Shown here: piece by piece, positions 9,322 to 17,135 of the stretch
How the letters are laid out: each line of letters begins with the position of its first letter
Position numbering within the stretch: the first letter of the stretch is position 1
NCBI RefSeq assembly: GCF_014203705.1
Contig: NZ_JACHJR010000001.1
Span: 2,852,001 to 2,916,000 of the forward strand
Length of the DNA stretch: 64,000 nt
Origin: Kitasatospora gansuensis
GTDB taxonomy: Bacteria > Actinomycetota > Actinomycetes > Streptomycetales > Streptomycetaceae
Reading direction: 5' to 3'
The notes under the pieces: generated by a model
The model's input: only the letters and a program-made list of their open reading frames with translations
Databases searched by the model: none
Told to the model about the DNA's origin: nothing
Made by a program: the position numbers and the translations under genes

Positions 9322-9343
9322 GTTCACCTTCCGTTCACCAACC
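9322..9343 (+). promoter_or_regulatory. PHO box (PhoP-binding direct repeats) of the Pit operon
   Basis: Two adjacent 11-base units, GTTCACCTTCC and GTTCACCAACC, match the Streptomyces PhoP direct-repeat consensus GTTCACC plus four bases. They lie about 62-83 bases before the ATG of the phosphate permease gene. The sequence match is direct; PhoP control is known for such boxes and inferred here. The rest of the 362-base gap (9043-9404) holds nothing else I can name. Confidence 0.8.
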
Positions 9344-9404
9344 CTCCCTACCGTCGCCGGTGACATCAGCGTCAGTCCGACAACTACGACGATTGTTTGG
9401 GTCC

Positions 9405-10574
9405 ATGGAACACATCACGTTCCTGGTGGCCGTTGTGATCATCACAGCGCTCGCCTTCGACTTCACCAACGGCTTCCACGACACCGCCAACGCGATGGCC
9501 ACCTCCATCGCCACGGGAGCCCTCCGCCCGAAGGTCGCGGTCACCATCGCTGCGGTCCTCAACTTCGCCGGCGCCTTCCTCTCGGTGAAGGTCGCCACCA
9601 CGATCTCGGGCGGCATCGTCAGCGAGAAGGCCGGCATCCAGCCGGCCATCATCTTCGCCGCCCTGGTCGGCGCGATCCTGTGGAACCTGCTGACCTGGCT
9701 GAAGGGCCTGCCCTCCAGCTCCTCGCACGCGCTGTACGGCGGCCTGATCGGCGCCACCGTGGTCGGGGTCGGGCTGAACGGCGTGAACTTCGGCGTCGTC
9801 GTCTCCAAGATCCTGATCCCCGCCGTGGCCTCCCCGATCGTGGCCGGGCTGGCCTCCTGGGGCGCCACCAAGCTGGCGTACCGGATCACCCGGAACGGCC
9901 GCGAGGCCAGTACCAACAAGGGCTTCAAGACCGGCCAGGTCTTCTCCGCCTCGCTGATCTCGCTCGCCCACGGCACCAACGACGCCCAGAAGACGATGGG
10001 CATCATCACCCTGACCCTGGTCTCGGTCGGCGCCCTGCCGAAGGGCGCGCTGCCGCCCACCTGGGTCATCGTCAGCGCCGGTGCGGCGATCGCGATCGGC
10101 ACCTACATGGGTGGCTGGCGGATCATCCGCTCGATGGGCAAGGGCCTCGCCGACATCCAGCCCCCGCAGGGATTCTCCTCCGAGGCCGCGGCTGCCACCG
10201 TGATCCTCACCTCCTCGCACATGGGCTACGGCCTCTCCACCACCCAGGTCTGCTCGGGCGGCGTCATGGGCGCCGGTCTCGGCGGCCCGAAGGCCCAGGT
10301 GCACTGGAGCATGGCCCGCCGGATGCTCTACACCTGGGGCCTGACGCTGCCCGCCGCCGCCACCGTGGCCGGTCTGGCCGCCTTCGTCGCGGACAAGGGC
10401 ACCTGGGGCGTGCTGCTGGTCGGCGCCGCGCTGGTGATCGGCTCCGGTGCGATGTGGGTGCTCTCCCGCCGCCAGCCGGTGCACGCCGACAACGTCAACG
10501 ACACCGACGTCACCCCGGTCGAGGTCCCGCAGGCCCCGGTCCCCACCCCCGCCACGACCACCGTCGCGGCCTGA
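9405..10574 (+). CDS. pitH: Low-affinity inorganic phosphate permease, Pit family
   Basis: 389-residue membrane protein importing phosphate with a proton or metal cation. Family hallmarks are present: DFTNGFHDTANAMATSIATG at residues 15-34, with the mirrored signature LAHGTNDAQKTMG near residues 187-199. The inverted duplicated topology of 10 or more helices is evident. I chose ATG 9405, where the hydrophobic first helix begins. The open frame extends upstream to 9225, but that would add a charged, unconserved leader crossing the PHO box. A small membrane-protein gene follows 19 bases later, an arrangement I recall for the pitH2 locus of S. coelicolor. Phosphate control through PhoP is likely from the PHO box. 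Confidence 0.92.
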   Translation: MEHITFLVAVVIITALAFDFTNGFHDTANAMATSIATGALRPKVAVTIAAVLNFAGAFLSVKVATTISGGIVSEKAGIQPAIIFAALVGAILWNLLTWLKGLPSSSSHALYGGLIGATVVGVGLNGVNFGVVVSKILIPAVASPIVAGLASWGATKLAYRITRNGREASTNKGFKTGQVFSASLISLAHGTNDAQKTMGIITLTLVSVGALPKGALPPTWVIVSAGAAIAIGTYMGGWRIIRSMGKGLADIQPPQGFSSEAAAATVILTSSHMGYGLSTTQVCSGGVMGAGLGGPKAQVHWSMARRMLYTWGLTLPAAATVAGLAAFVADKGTWGVLLVGAALVIGSGAMWVLSRRQPVHADNVNDTDVTPVEVPQAPVPTPATTTVAA

Positions 10575-10593
10575 GCCCGGAAGGCTTCCTCTC

Positions 10594-10830
10594 ATGAGCA
10601 TGAGCATCAAGTGGGCCGCCCTGGCCGAGACCGCCGGCGTCAGCTTCGTGGTCACCGTCGCCACCGTCGCCGTCTTCGCCCTCGGCATCATGGCCCTGTC
10701 CCGCCGCGAGACGGCCCAGGAGACCGGGAACGGGTCGGGCACCGCCAACCTGGCGCTGGCCGGAGCCTCGGTCTGCTTCGCCGCCTGCGCCTCGGTGGTC
10801 GGCTACGGCCTCTACCTGATCGCCGGCTAG
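10594..10830 (+). CDS. Small membrane protein in the Pit operon
   Basis: 78-residue hypothetical protein with two predicted membrane helices (about residues 12-33 and 54-76) and a short polar loop holding a RRETAQETGN segment. It starts 19 bases after the phosphate permease gene, with a GGAAGG site about 9 bases before the ATG. It ends just before a strong terminator, so it is the last gene of a two-gene operon. The function is unknown; conserved placement next to pit suggests an accessory role in phosphate uptake. Confidence 0.82.
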   Translation: MSMSIKWAALAETAGVSFVVTVATVAVFALGIMALSRRETAQETGNGSGTANLALAGASVCFAACASVVGYGLYLIAG

Positions 10831-10844
10831 CACCGCCACGTACG

Positions 10845-10890
10845 TACGCCGCTGCCCTCCTCGTCCGCAAACGAGGAGGGCAGCGGCGTA
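10845..10890. terminator. Bidirectional hairpin terminator, 20-bp perfect stem
   Basis: Perfect 20-bp stem (10845-10864 with 10871-10890) and a 6-base loop. It sits between the rightward Pit operon and the leftward efflux gene and so can serve both. Confidence 0.9.
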
Positions 10891-10897
10891 TCCGTCC

Positions 10898-12451
10898 CTA
10901 GTCCAGCGCGAGTTCGCGCGGCCGGTCGGCCGGGGCCTCGTCCTGGGTGGTGCGCAGCGGCACCTCGCGGATCAGCAGCACCACCAGGAAGGCCAGCAGG
11001 GCGAGCGGCGCGGCGATCAGGAAGACCGTGGCGATGCCGTGCCCGAAGGCGTCGGTGACCAGCGGGACCACCGGGGCGGGCAGCGTCCCGAGGTCCGGGA
11101 TGCCGCCACCGGCGGCTGCGGTCGGCAGGTGGGCGGCGGCCAGACTGTCCGTCAGGTGCCGGGTGACCTGGTGCGAGAGCAGCGCGCCGAGCGCGGAGAC
11201 GCCCATCGCGCCGCCCATGGTCCGGAAGAAGGTGACCGTCGAGCTGGCGGTGCCGAGTTCGTGCCGGGGCACGGTGTTCTGCACGGCCAGCACCAGGTTC
11301 TGCATGGTCAGCCCGAGGCCGACGCCGGTGATCGCCATGGCGACCGCCAGCAGCGCGTACGGGGTGTCGTCCCGGACCGTGCCGAGCAGCGCGAAGCCGA
11401 CCGCGAGCAGGCCCGTACCGGCCACCAGGTACGCCTTCCAGCGGCCGTACCGGGTGATCAGCTTGCCCGCGACGGTCGAGGAGACCGCGAGGCCGAGGAT
11501 CATCGGCAGGGTGAGCAGCCCGGCCATGGTCGGCGACTCCCGCCTGGCCAGCTGGAAGTACTGGCTGAGGAAGGTGGTCGCGCCGTACATCCCGACCCCG
11601 ACCAGCACACTGGCGATCGCGGCCAGCGTGACCGTGCGGTGGCGGAACAGGTCGAGCGGGATGATCGGCTCGGCGGCCCGGCGCTCTGCCAGTACGAACA
11701 GCGCGGCCAGCGCGAGCCCGCCGCCGACCATCGCCGCCGTCTGCCAGGAGAGCCAGGGGTAGCTGTCACCGGCCAGCGAGATCCAGATCATCAGCAGGCT
11801 GACCGAGGCGGTGATCAGCGTCGCGCCGAGGTAGTCGATCTTCGCCTTGCGGCGGACCACCGGCAGCCGCAGGGTCCGCTGCAGCACCACGATGGCGACC
11901 AGCGAGAACGGGATGCCCAGGTAGAAGCACCACCGCCAGCCGAGCCAGCTGGTGTCCACCACCACCCCGCCGATCAGCGGCCCGCCGATGGTGGCCAGCG
12001 CGAAGACCGCGCCGAAGTAGCCGCTGTACCTGCCGCGTTCGCGGGGCGGCACCATGGCGGCCAGGCAGATCTGGGCCAGCGCGGTGACGCCGCCCGCCCC
12101 GATGCCCTGGAGCACCCGGCAGGCGATCAGCTGGCCGGTGTTCTGGGACAGCCCGGCCAGCGCGGAGGAGACGATGTAGATCACCAGCGCGATCTGCACC
12201 AGCAGCTTCCGGCTGACCAGGTCGGAGAGCTTGCCCCAGATCGGGGTGGCGGCGGTGAGCGAGAGCAGCGCGGCGGTGACCACCCAGGTGTACGCGGTCT
12301 GGCCGCCGTGCAGGTCGGTCAGGATGTGCGGCAGCGCGTTGGCGACGACGGTCGAGGAGAGCACCGCCACGAAGAGGCCGAGGAGGAGCCCGGAGAGGGC
12401 TTCGAGGACCTGACGGTGGGTCATCGGGGCTGGGTCTGAAGTTGTGGTCAT
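10898..12451 (-). CDS. MFS drug-efflux transporter, DHA2 (14-TM) family
   Basis: 517-residue EmrB/QacA-type proton-coupled exporter. Fourteen hydrophobic segments can be traced. Motif A is present after TM2 (GKLSDLVSRKLL) and motif C-like glycines occur in TM5 (GPLIGGVVVD). I chose the ATG at 12451 because GAAGGAC lies 6 bases before it; the in-frame ATG at 12493 lies within the operator region. A MarR regulator gene lies 84 bases upstream on the same strand, with two matching palindromes between them. The likely role is export of a toxic aromatic compound or antibiotic that inactivates the MarR repressor. The substrate is unknown. Confidence 0.92.
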   Translation of the reverse strand: MTTTSDPAPMTHRQVLEALSGLLLGLFVAVLSSTVVANALPHILTDLHGGQTAYTWVVTAALLSLTAATPIWGKLSDLVSRKLLVQIALVIYIVSSALAGLSQNTGQLIACRVLQGIGAGGVTALAQICLAAMVPPRERGRYSGYFGAVFALATIGGPLIGGVVVDTSWLGWRWCFYLGIPFSLVAIVVLQRTLRLPVVRRKAKIDYLGATLITASVSLLMIWISLAGDSYPWLSWQTAAMVGGGLALAALFVLAERRAAEPIIPLDLFRHRTVTLAAIASVLVGVGMYGATTFLSQYFQLARRESPTMAGLLTLPMILGLAVSSTVAGKLITRYGRWKAYLVAGTGLLAVGFALLGTVRDDTPYALLAVAMAITGVGLGLTMQNLVLAVQNTVPRHELGTASSTVTFFRTMGGAMGVSALGALLSHQVTRHLTDSLAAAHLPTAAAGGGIPDLGTLPAPVVPLVTDAFGHGIATVFLIAAPLALLAFLVVLLIREVPLRTTQDEAPADRPRELALD

Positions 12452-12475
12452 GCGGGTCCTTCGGCCTGGATTTTT

Positions 12476-12519
12476 GTTGCCTTTGGCAACCATAAGACGA
12501 GATGGTTGACATAGGCAAC
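12476..12519 (-). promoter_or_regulatory. Two MarR-type operators between marR and the efflux gene
   Basis: GTTGCC-TTT-GGCAAC at 12476-12490 is a perfect 6+3+6 palindrome. GTTGAC-ATA-GGCAAC at 12505-12519 is the same site with one mismatch, 29 bases away (about three helical turns). The pair lies just before the efflux start and is a strong candidate binding site for the adjacent MarR protein. The control is inferred. Confidence 0.75.
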
Positions 12520-12535
12520 AATCAGGGAAGGGCCC

Positions 12536-13009
12536 TCAGCCGAGCTTGGGCTCGCCGATCGCGTCGTTGAACCGCTGGAGAAGATCGGCGAGTTGGGCCA
12601 CGTCAGCGCTCTCCCAGTCGCCCAGCATGTCCCGGAACCGGCCCAGCCGGCCGCTCCGGGCCGCCAGATAACGGGCCTCGCCGTCCGGGGTGAGCGAGAC
12701 CAGTGAGGAGCGCCGGTCCAGTGGATCGGTCTCCCGGGTGACCAGCTCCAGCTCCTCCAGCACCTTGACCTGCCGGCTGATGGTGGCCTTGCCCACACCG
12801 AAGTGCAGCCCGATGTCGGTCAGCCTGACCTGCCCGCGCTCCTGAATGAAGCCGAGCATGCTGTACGCCACGCCCTCCAGCGCCGGGTGCACCTGCCGGG
12901 ACATCTCGGCCGCCCTCGCCCTGCCCCGCCGGAACAGCACGGCGACCTCGCGCTCCACGGCGATCAGCGCCTGCTCGGCGCTCCGGTGGTCAGCTGCCCG
13001 CTCAGTCAT
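12536..13009 (-). CDS. MarR-family transcriptional regulator
   Basis: 157-residue winged-helix dimer-type repressor. The central HTH and wing are visible as RLTDIGLHFGVGKATISRQVKVLEELELVTRETDPLDRR in outline (residues 60-100), including the Asp-Arg-Arg wing tip typical of MarR proteins. ATG 13009. It lies directly upstream of the DHA2 efflux gene on the same strand, so it probably senses the pump substrate and represses the pump through the paired palindromes at 12476-12519. It is divergent from the membrane protein at 13108. Confidence 0.9.
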   Translation of the reverse strand: MTERAADHRSAEQALIAVEREVAVLFRRGRARAAEMSRQVHPALEGVAYSMLGFIQERGQVRLTDIGLHFGVGKATISRQVKVLEELELVTRETDPLDRRSSLVSLTPDGEARYLAARSGRLGRFRDMLGDWESADVAQLADLLQRFNDAIGEPKLG

Positions 13010-13053
13010 GGCGCCAGTATCCCGCAGTCGAGCCTCCGTTGATCGACAACTGT

Positions 13054-13066
13054 TTCATGATATGAA
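13054..13066. promoter_or_regulatory. Palindrome in the marR / membrane-protein divergent promoter region
   Basis: TTCAT-GAT-ATGAA is a perfect 5+3+5 inverted repeat in the 98-base gap between divergent genes. It differs from the GTTGCC operators, so it may bind another regulator or control the gene at 13108. Confidence 0.45.
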
Positions 13067-13107
13067 GTATCCGTTTTGCCCTTGCTTGCGTTCTAAGGAG
13101 AGGTTCG

Positions 13108-14148
13108 ATGGCCGACCCGGGCCGCCAGGGATTCCTCGCGGAACTCAAGGACGCGGTCACCCCGCGCGCCGCCCTGCTGGTGATCGCGGTGCTGCTGCTG
13201 CAGCTCGGGTTCATCACCTCGTACGTCGGGGCCCTGCACCACCCGACCCCGCACGAGCTGTCGATCGCGGTGGTCGCCCCGCCGCAGGTCAGCCCGAAGC
13301 TGGTCGGCGCGCTGGAGTCGGTGCCGGACAGCGCGGTCCGCGCCACCACCGCGACCGACCGGGACGACGCCGTCGCCCGGATCAAGGACCAGAAGATCTA
13401 CGCCGCCTGGCTCTTCGACCCGACGACCACGCAGGACACCCTGCTGGTCGCCGACGCCCGCGGCCCGGCCGCCGCCACGGCCGCCGAGACCATCGTCACC
13501 GCCGTCGACAAGAGCCAGGGCCGGACGGTCGTGGTGGAGGACGTCCTGCCGCTCGCCAAGGGCGACGCGGAGGGCCTGTCCTCGTTCTACCTGGTGGTCG
13601 GCTGGTGCGTCGGCGGCTACCTGGTCGCCTCCATCCTCGGCATCAGCGCGGGCTCCCGGCCCGCCAACCCGAGCCGCGCCGTGATCCGGCTCGGCGCGCT
13701 GGCGCTGTACTCCGTCGCGGCCGGCATCGGCGGGGCGGTCATCATCGGGCCCGCCCTGAACGCCCTGCCCGGCTCCAGCTGGGGGCTGATCGGGCTCGGC
13801 AGCCTGGTGGTGTTCGCGGTCGGGGCGATCACCATGGCACTGGAGTGCCTGTTCGACGTGGTCGGCATCGGGCTGGCGGTGCTGATCTTCGTGGTGCTCG
13901 GCAACCCGAGTGCGGGTGGGGTGTTCCCGCCGCCGATGATGCCCGCGTTCTGGCGGGCGATCGGCGCCTGGATCCCGAACGGGGCCGGCACCGACGTGGC
14001 CCGCTCGATCGCGTACTTCGGGGGGACCAACATCCTCGTACCGCTGCTGGTCCTGGTCGCCTGGGCGGTGGTCGGCGTCGGCGTCACCATGGCGGCGGTG
14101 ATCCGGCGGCCGCGGTACGGGCGGGAGCACATTTCTACGCACGGTTGA
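13108..14148 (+). CDS. ABC-2-like membrane protein (DUF3533/YhgE type)
   Basis: 346 residues. One N-terminal membrane helix (residues 21-44) is followed by an extracytoplasmic domain of about 120 residues (LSIAVVAPPQ... to VVVEDVLPL) and then five or six helices from residue 155 on. This layout matches DUF3533/YhgE-Pip-like or ABC-2 permease-related proteins, often implicated in export or surface processes. AAGGAGAGG precedes the ATG. It is divergent from marR, so it may belong to the same stress or efflux response. It carries no ATPase domain and none is adjacent. The function is unassigned. Confidence 0.75.
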   Translation: MADPGRQGFLAELKDAVTPRAALLVIAVLLLQLGFITSYVGALHHPTPHELSIAVVAPPQVSPKLVGALESVPDSAVRATTATDRDDAVARIKDQKIYAAWLFDPTTTQDTLLVADARGPAAATAAETIVTAVDKSQGRTVVVEDVLPLAKGDAEGLSSFYLVVGWCVGGYLVASILGISAGSRPANPSRAVIRLGALALYSVAAGIGGAVIIGPALNALPGSSWGLIGLGSLVVFAVGAITMALECLFDVVGIGLAVLIFVVLGNPSAGGVFPPPMMPAFWRAIGAWIPNGAGTDVARSIAYFGGTNILVPLLVLVAWAVVGVGVTMAAVIRRPRYGREHISTHG

Positions 14149-14161
14149 GTTGCACTGCCCA

Positions 14162-14273
14162 GGGGCTCGGGGAACTGCGACGGTTCGTGGCTGGCGGGTA
14201 TCACTGCGAAAGTGCCTGACCGCCTACGCACGATCACCTTTTACGAGGTCGGCGTCGCAGTTCCCCGAGCCCC
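14162..14273 (-). repeat. Dispersed palindromic element, copy 2 (reverse orientation)
   Basis: 112-bp copy starting 14 bases after the stop of the membrane-protein gene. Arms of about 20 bases (GGGGCTCGGGGAACTGCGAC and its inverse) are perfect. In the opposite orientation it matches the copy at 20668 over nearly its full length, including the right-end variant GCCAGCCACGAACCGTCGCAG. Extra inverted sequence, GTTGCAC and GTGCAAC, lies outside the arms. It probably also terminates transcription of the flanking convergent genes. Confidence 0.92.
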
Positions 14274-14296
14274 TGGTGGTGCAACCTTGCGCGGCG

Positions 14297-15562
14297 TCAT
14301 GGGCCCGCGTATGCGCCGGGGTTGGCGATGATGTTGCGGACGACGCCGACCGCGGCGCCGAGGAGGGGGCCGCGGCGGCCGAGGGGGGAGACGGAGAGCC
14401 AGGTCTCGTTCCAGGGGCGGACGGTGACCCGGGCGGTGAGTTCGGCCCGCATGGTGGGGAGCAGCCAGTCGCCCAGCTCGGCGTAGCCGCCGCCGAGCAC
14501 GACGGCCTGCGGGTCGAGCAGGTTCACCGCCCCGGCCGCCGCGATGCCGAGGGCCGTTCCGGCGCCCGCGAGGGCGGTCAGCACCGCCGGGTCGCCGGCG
14601 GCGGCCCGGGCGGCGAGCAGGGCGACCCAGTCGCCGCCGACGCCCTCCAGGCCCGCCGCCCGCAGGACGGCGGTCTCCCCGGCGTACTGCTCCAGGCAGC
14701 CGCGGGCACCGCAGGCGCAGGGCGGGCCGTCCGGCCAGACCGTCAGGTGGCCCAGTTCGCCCGCGAAGCCCCGGGCGCCGCGCAGCAGTTGACCGCCGAT
14801 CACGATCGCCGAGCCGATCCCGGCCTCGGCCGAGAGGTGGCAGAAGTCGTCGGGGCGGCCGGCCAGCCAGAGTTCGGCCAGGCCGCCCAGGTTGGCCTCG
14901 TTGTCGACCTCGATCGGCAGGGCGGCCAGGTCGGTGGCCCCGGCGGCCCGGAGGGCGGAGCGCAGTTCGGCGGCGGCGGGCACATCGCTCCACCCCAGGT
15001 TGGCCGCACCCGCGATCACCCCGCTCGCCGCGCCGACCAGGCCGGGCACGGCCAGGGTCAGCCCGGCGGGCCGGAGTCCGGCCTCGGCGGCGGCCCGGTG
15101 GAGCAGTTCGGCCAGGTCGGCCAGGACGGCGGCCGGGGTGCGGCCCCGGTTGCCGATCTCCAGCCGGTGCCAACTCCGCACCTCGCCCCGGAGATCGACC
15201 ACGCAGGCGGCCAGGTGCTCGACCCCGATCTCGCCGCCGAGCCCGGCCGGCCCGTCCGGACTGAGCGCCAGCTCGCTGCCGGGCCGCCCGACCCGGCCGC
15301 TCGGCGCGGTCGGCCCGGCCTCGGTCAGCAGCCCGGCGGCCATCAGCTCCTCGACCAGCGAGGAGACCGCCGCCCTGGTCAGCCCGGTCGCCCCGGCCAC
15401 CGCCGCGCGCGAGCACGGCCGGGCCGCGATCTCCCCGAGCACCAGGGCCAGGTTGGCCCACCGCATCCCCTGCTGACTCGCCGGTCCGGCCCGCACCGGC
15501 TCACCCCCTGTTTCGTCCTGGCGCCGCGCCAGTCGGTGCAGCGTAACGGCCCGTGCGGTCAC
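14297..15562 (-). CDS. xylR: ROK-family transcriptional regulator (XylR-like)
   Basis: 421 residues. An N-terminal winged HTH (about 35-85, SRAAVAGATGLTRAAVSSLVEEL in outline) is followed by a ROK sugar-kinase-like domain. The zinc-binding cluster of ROK proteins is present as CACGARGCLEQYAG (near 246-259). The GTG start at 15562 overlaps the xylB stop by four bases (GTGA), so translation is coupled to xylB. ROK repressors of this type bind xylose or a glucose-related sugar and control xylAB. The autoregulatory placement inside the xyl operon supports that job. The symbol is by context. Confidence 0.85.
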   Translation of the reverse strand: MTARAVTLHRLARRQDETGGEPVRAGPASQQGMRWANLALVLGEIAARPCSRAAVAGATGLTRAAVSSLVEELMAAGLLTEAGPTAPSGRVGRPGSELALSPDGPAGLGGEIGVEHLAACVVDLRGEVRSWHRLEIGNRGRTPAAVLADLAELLHRAAAEAGLRPAGLTLAVPGLVGAASGVIAGAANLGWSDVPAAAELRSALRAAGATDLAALPIEVDNEANLGGLAELWLAGRPDDFCHLSAEAGIGSAIVIGGQLLRGARGFAGELGHLTVWPDGPPCACGARGCLEQYAGETAVLRAAGLEGVGGDWVALLAARAAAGDPAVLTALAGAGTALGIAAAGAVNLLDPQAVVLGGGYAELGDWLLPTMRAELTARVTVRPWNETWLSVSPLGRRGPLLGAAVGVVRNIIANPGAYAGP

Positions 15563-17025
15563 ACCCCGAGCAACCCCCCGGCGGCCGCCAGGGTGGCACC
15601 GATCCGGTCCAGTGCGGCCTTGTCGCGGGGGACGGGGTCGAGCACCGGACCGGCCGAGGTCTGCCAGCGGCGGGCCACGGCGGCCGGGGCCTCGCCGGTC
15701 AGCAGCGCGGCGGCCTGGGCGGCAGCGCCGAGGGCCACCAGTTCGGTGGCGGTGGGGAGTTGGACCGGGCGGCCGGAGAGGCGGAGTACGGTCTGCTGCC
15801 AGGCCCGACCCTTGGCCCCGCCGCCGATCAGCAGCAGGGGCGCGTCGGACTCCGGTTCGGCACCGGCCGCCAGGACCTGGTCGAGTGCGGTCAGCAGGGC
15901 GTACGCGGCGCCGTCGTACCCGGCCTGGAGCAGTTGCCCCCCGGTGGTCTCGTGACGCAGGCCGTGCAGCAGGCCGGAGGCGTACGGCAGGTCCGGCGTG
16001 CGCTCACCGTCCAGGAACGGCAGCACGACGGCGCTGCCGCCGGGCTCGACGGCCTCCCGGTCCCGGCCGAGCAGGGCGGCCAGGCGGTCCACGGCGAGGG
16101 TGCAGTTGAGCGTGCAGGCGAGCGGGAGCCAGTGGACGCCGTCAGCCGCCGCAAAACCCGCCACCACGCCGGTCGGATCAGCCGGCCGCCCCCGCGTGAG
16201 CGCATACGCGGTCCCGGACGTCCCGAGCGACACCACCGCCTGCCCGGGCATCAGCCCGAGCCCCAGCGCCGCCGCGGCGTTATCCCCCGCCCCGGCCGCT
16301 ACCAACACACCCTCAGCCATCAGGGGCTCGGGGAGCTGCGACGCCGACCCTTGGAGCGTTGCACCTGCGTAAATGGCGGGGGACTTTGCATTTGGTGCAC
16401 CCGAGCCAGGCGCCTCAGCCGAAGGCGGAAGCAACTCGACCGGCAGCCCCACGAGTTCAAGAATCTCCGCGTCGTACCCCCCAGGCCCCCACCACCCCGT
16501 CCCGGAAGCGTCGGAGGGCTCCGCGACCACCTGCCCGGTGAGCCGTTCGGTCAGGTACTCGTGCGGCAGCCGCACCGCGGCCACCCCCGAGGTCAGCCCC
16601 TGCGCCCGCAGCCAGGCCCACTTGCTGACCGTGAACGACGCGCCGGGCACACTGCCGACCCGCCGCGCCCACTCCTCCCGCCCCAACTCCCGTACCAGCG
16701 CGGCCGCTTCGGGCGCCGACCGGGTGTCGTTCCAGAGCAGAGCGGGATGCACCGCAACCCCCGCCGCGTCCAGCGCGACCAGCCCGTGCTGCTGGCCCGC
16801 CACCGAGACGGCGGCGGCCCGGTCGGCGTGACCGGTGGCGGCCACGGCCGTGCACAGGGCCTGCCACCACTGCTCCGGGTCGCTCTCCCGGGCGCCGCCG
16901 GTGCCCCGGACGGTGTGCGGGGCCCGCCCCTCCCCCAGCACCTCGCCGGTCGCGACGTCCACGGCCAGTGCCTTGGTCGCCTGGGTGGAACTGTCGATCC
17001 CGATCACGATCTGCCGTGCCGCCAC
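15559..17025 (-). CDS. xylB: Xylulokinase carrying an in-frame repeat insertion
   Basis: FGGY-family kinase phosphorylating D-xylulose to xylulose-5-phosphate for the pentose-phosphate pathway, 488 residues. The N-terminal [16 protein letters not shown] is the ATPase phosphate loop. [10 protein letters not shown] and the catalytic-domain [13 protein letters not shown] are family motifs, and GGGAKGRAW is the C-terminal adenosine motif. GTG 17025 gives the expected start [11 protein letters not shown]. It is divergent from xylA and coupled to the ROK gene. Residues about 206-235 (from [10 protein letters not shown] to QLPEPL) are encoded by a degenerate copy of the dispersed palindrome at 16322-16410. 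This segment is unlike other xylulokinases as I remember them and sits just before the GAGDN motif. The frame is kept, so the enzyme may still work. Confidence 0.92.
   Translation of the reverse strand: MAARQIVIGIDSSTQATKALAVDVATGEVLGEGRAPHTVRGTGGARESDPEQWWQALCTAVAATGHADRAAAVSVAGQQHGLVALDAAGVAVHPALLWNDTRSAPEAAALVRELGREEWARRVGSVPGASFTVSKWAWLRAQGLTSGVAAVRLPHEYLTERLTGQVVAEPSDASGTGWWGPGGYDAEILELVGLPVELLPPSAEAPGSGAPNAKSPAIYAGATLQGSASQLPEPLMAEGVLVAAGAGDNAAAALGLGLMPGQAVVSLGTSGTAYALTRGRPADPTGVVAGFAAADGVHWLPLACTLNCTLAVDRLAALLGRDREAVEPGGSAVVLPFLDGERTPDLPYASGLLHGLRHETTGGQLLQAGYDGAAYALLTALDQVLAAGAEPESDAPLLLIGGGAKGRAWQQTVLRLSGRPVQLPTATELVALGAAAQAAALLTGEAPAAVARRWQTSAGPVLDPVPRDKAALDRIGATLAAAGGLLGV
16322..16410 (+). 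repeat. Degenerate dispersed palindromic element inside xylB
   Basis: Begins AGGGGCTCGGGGAGCTGCGA and continues with CGCCGACC, CGTAAATGG, ACTTT-GCA and CACCCGAGCC, in the same order and spacing as the full copy at 20668. The right end is shortened. It lies within the xylulokinase reading frame on the opposite strand and adds about 30 residues without a stop. Confidence 0.75.
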
Positions 17026-17095
17026 ATCGCCCGCCCTTCTCCGCCATCCGCCACGTTTTCGTCCGCCGCCTCTTCCCGGGGACGCGTCCGGATAC

Positions 17096-17107
17096 TAGTT
17101 TGTTTTC
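17096..17107. promoter_or_regulatory. Possible xyl operator half-site in the xylA/xylB divergent promoter
   Basis: TAGTTTGTTTTC lies 29-40 bases before the xylA start. TAGTTTGTT matches one arm of the Bacillus XylR operator from memory. No clear second arm is visible, so this is only a candidate ROK-binding site in the 110-base divergent gap. Confidence 0.3.
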
Positions 17108-17135
17108 TGCCATGACGAATAGAGGAGAGGCGCCC

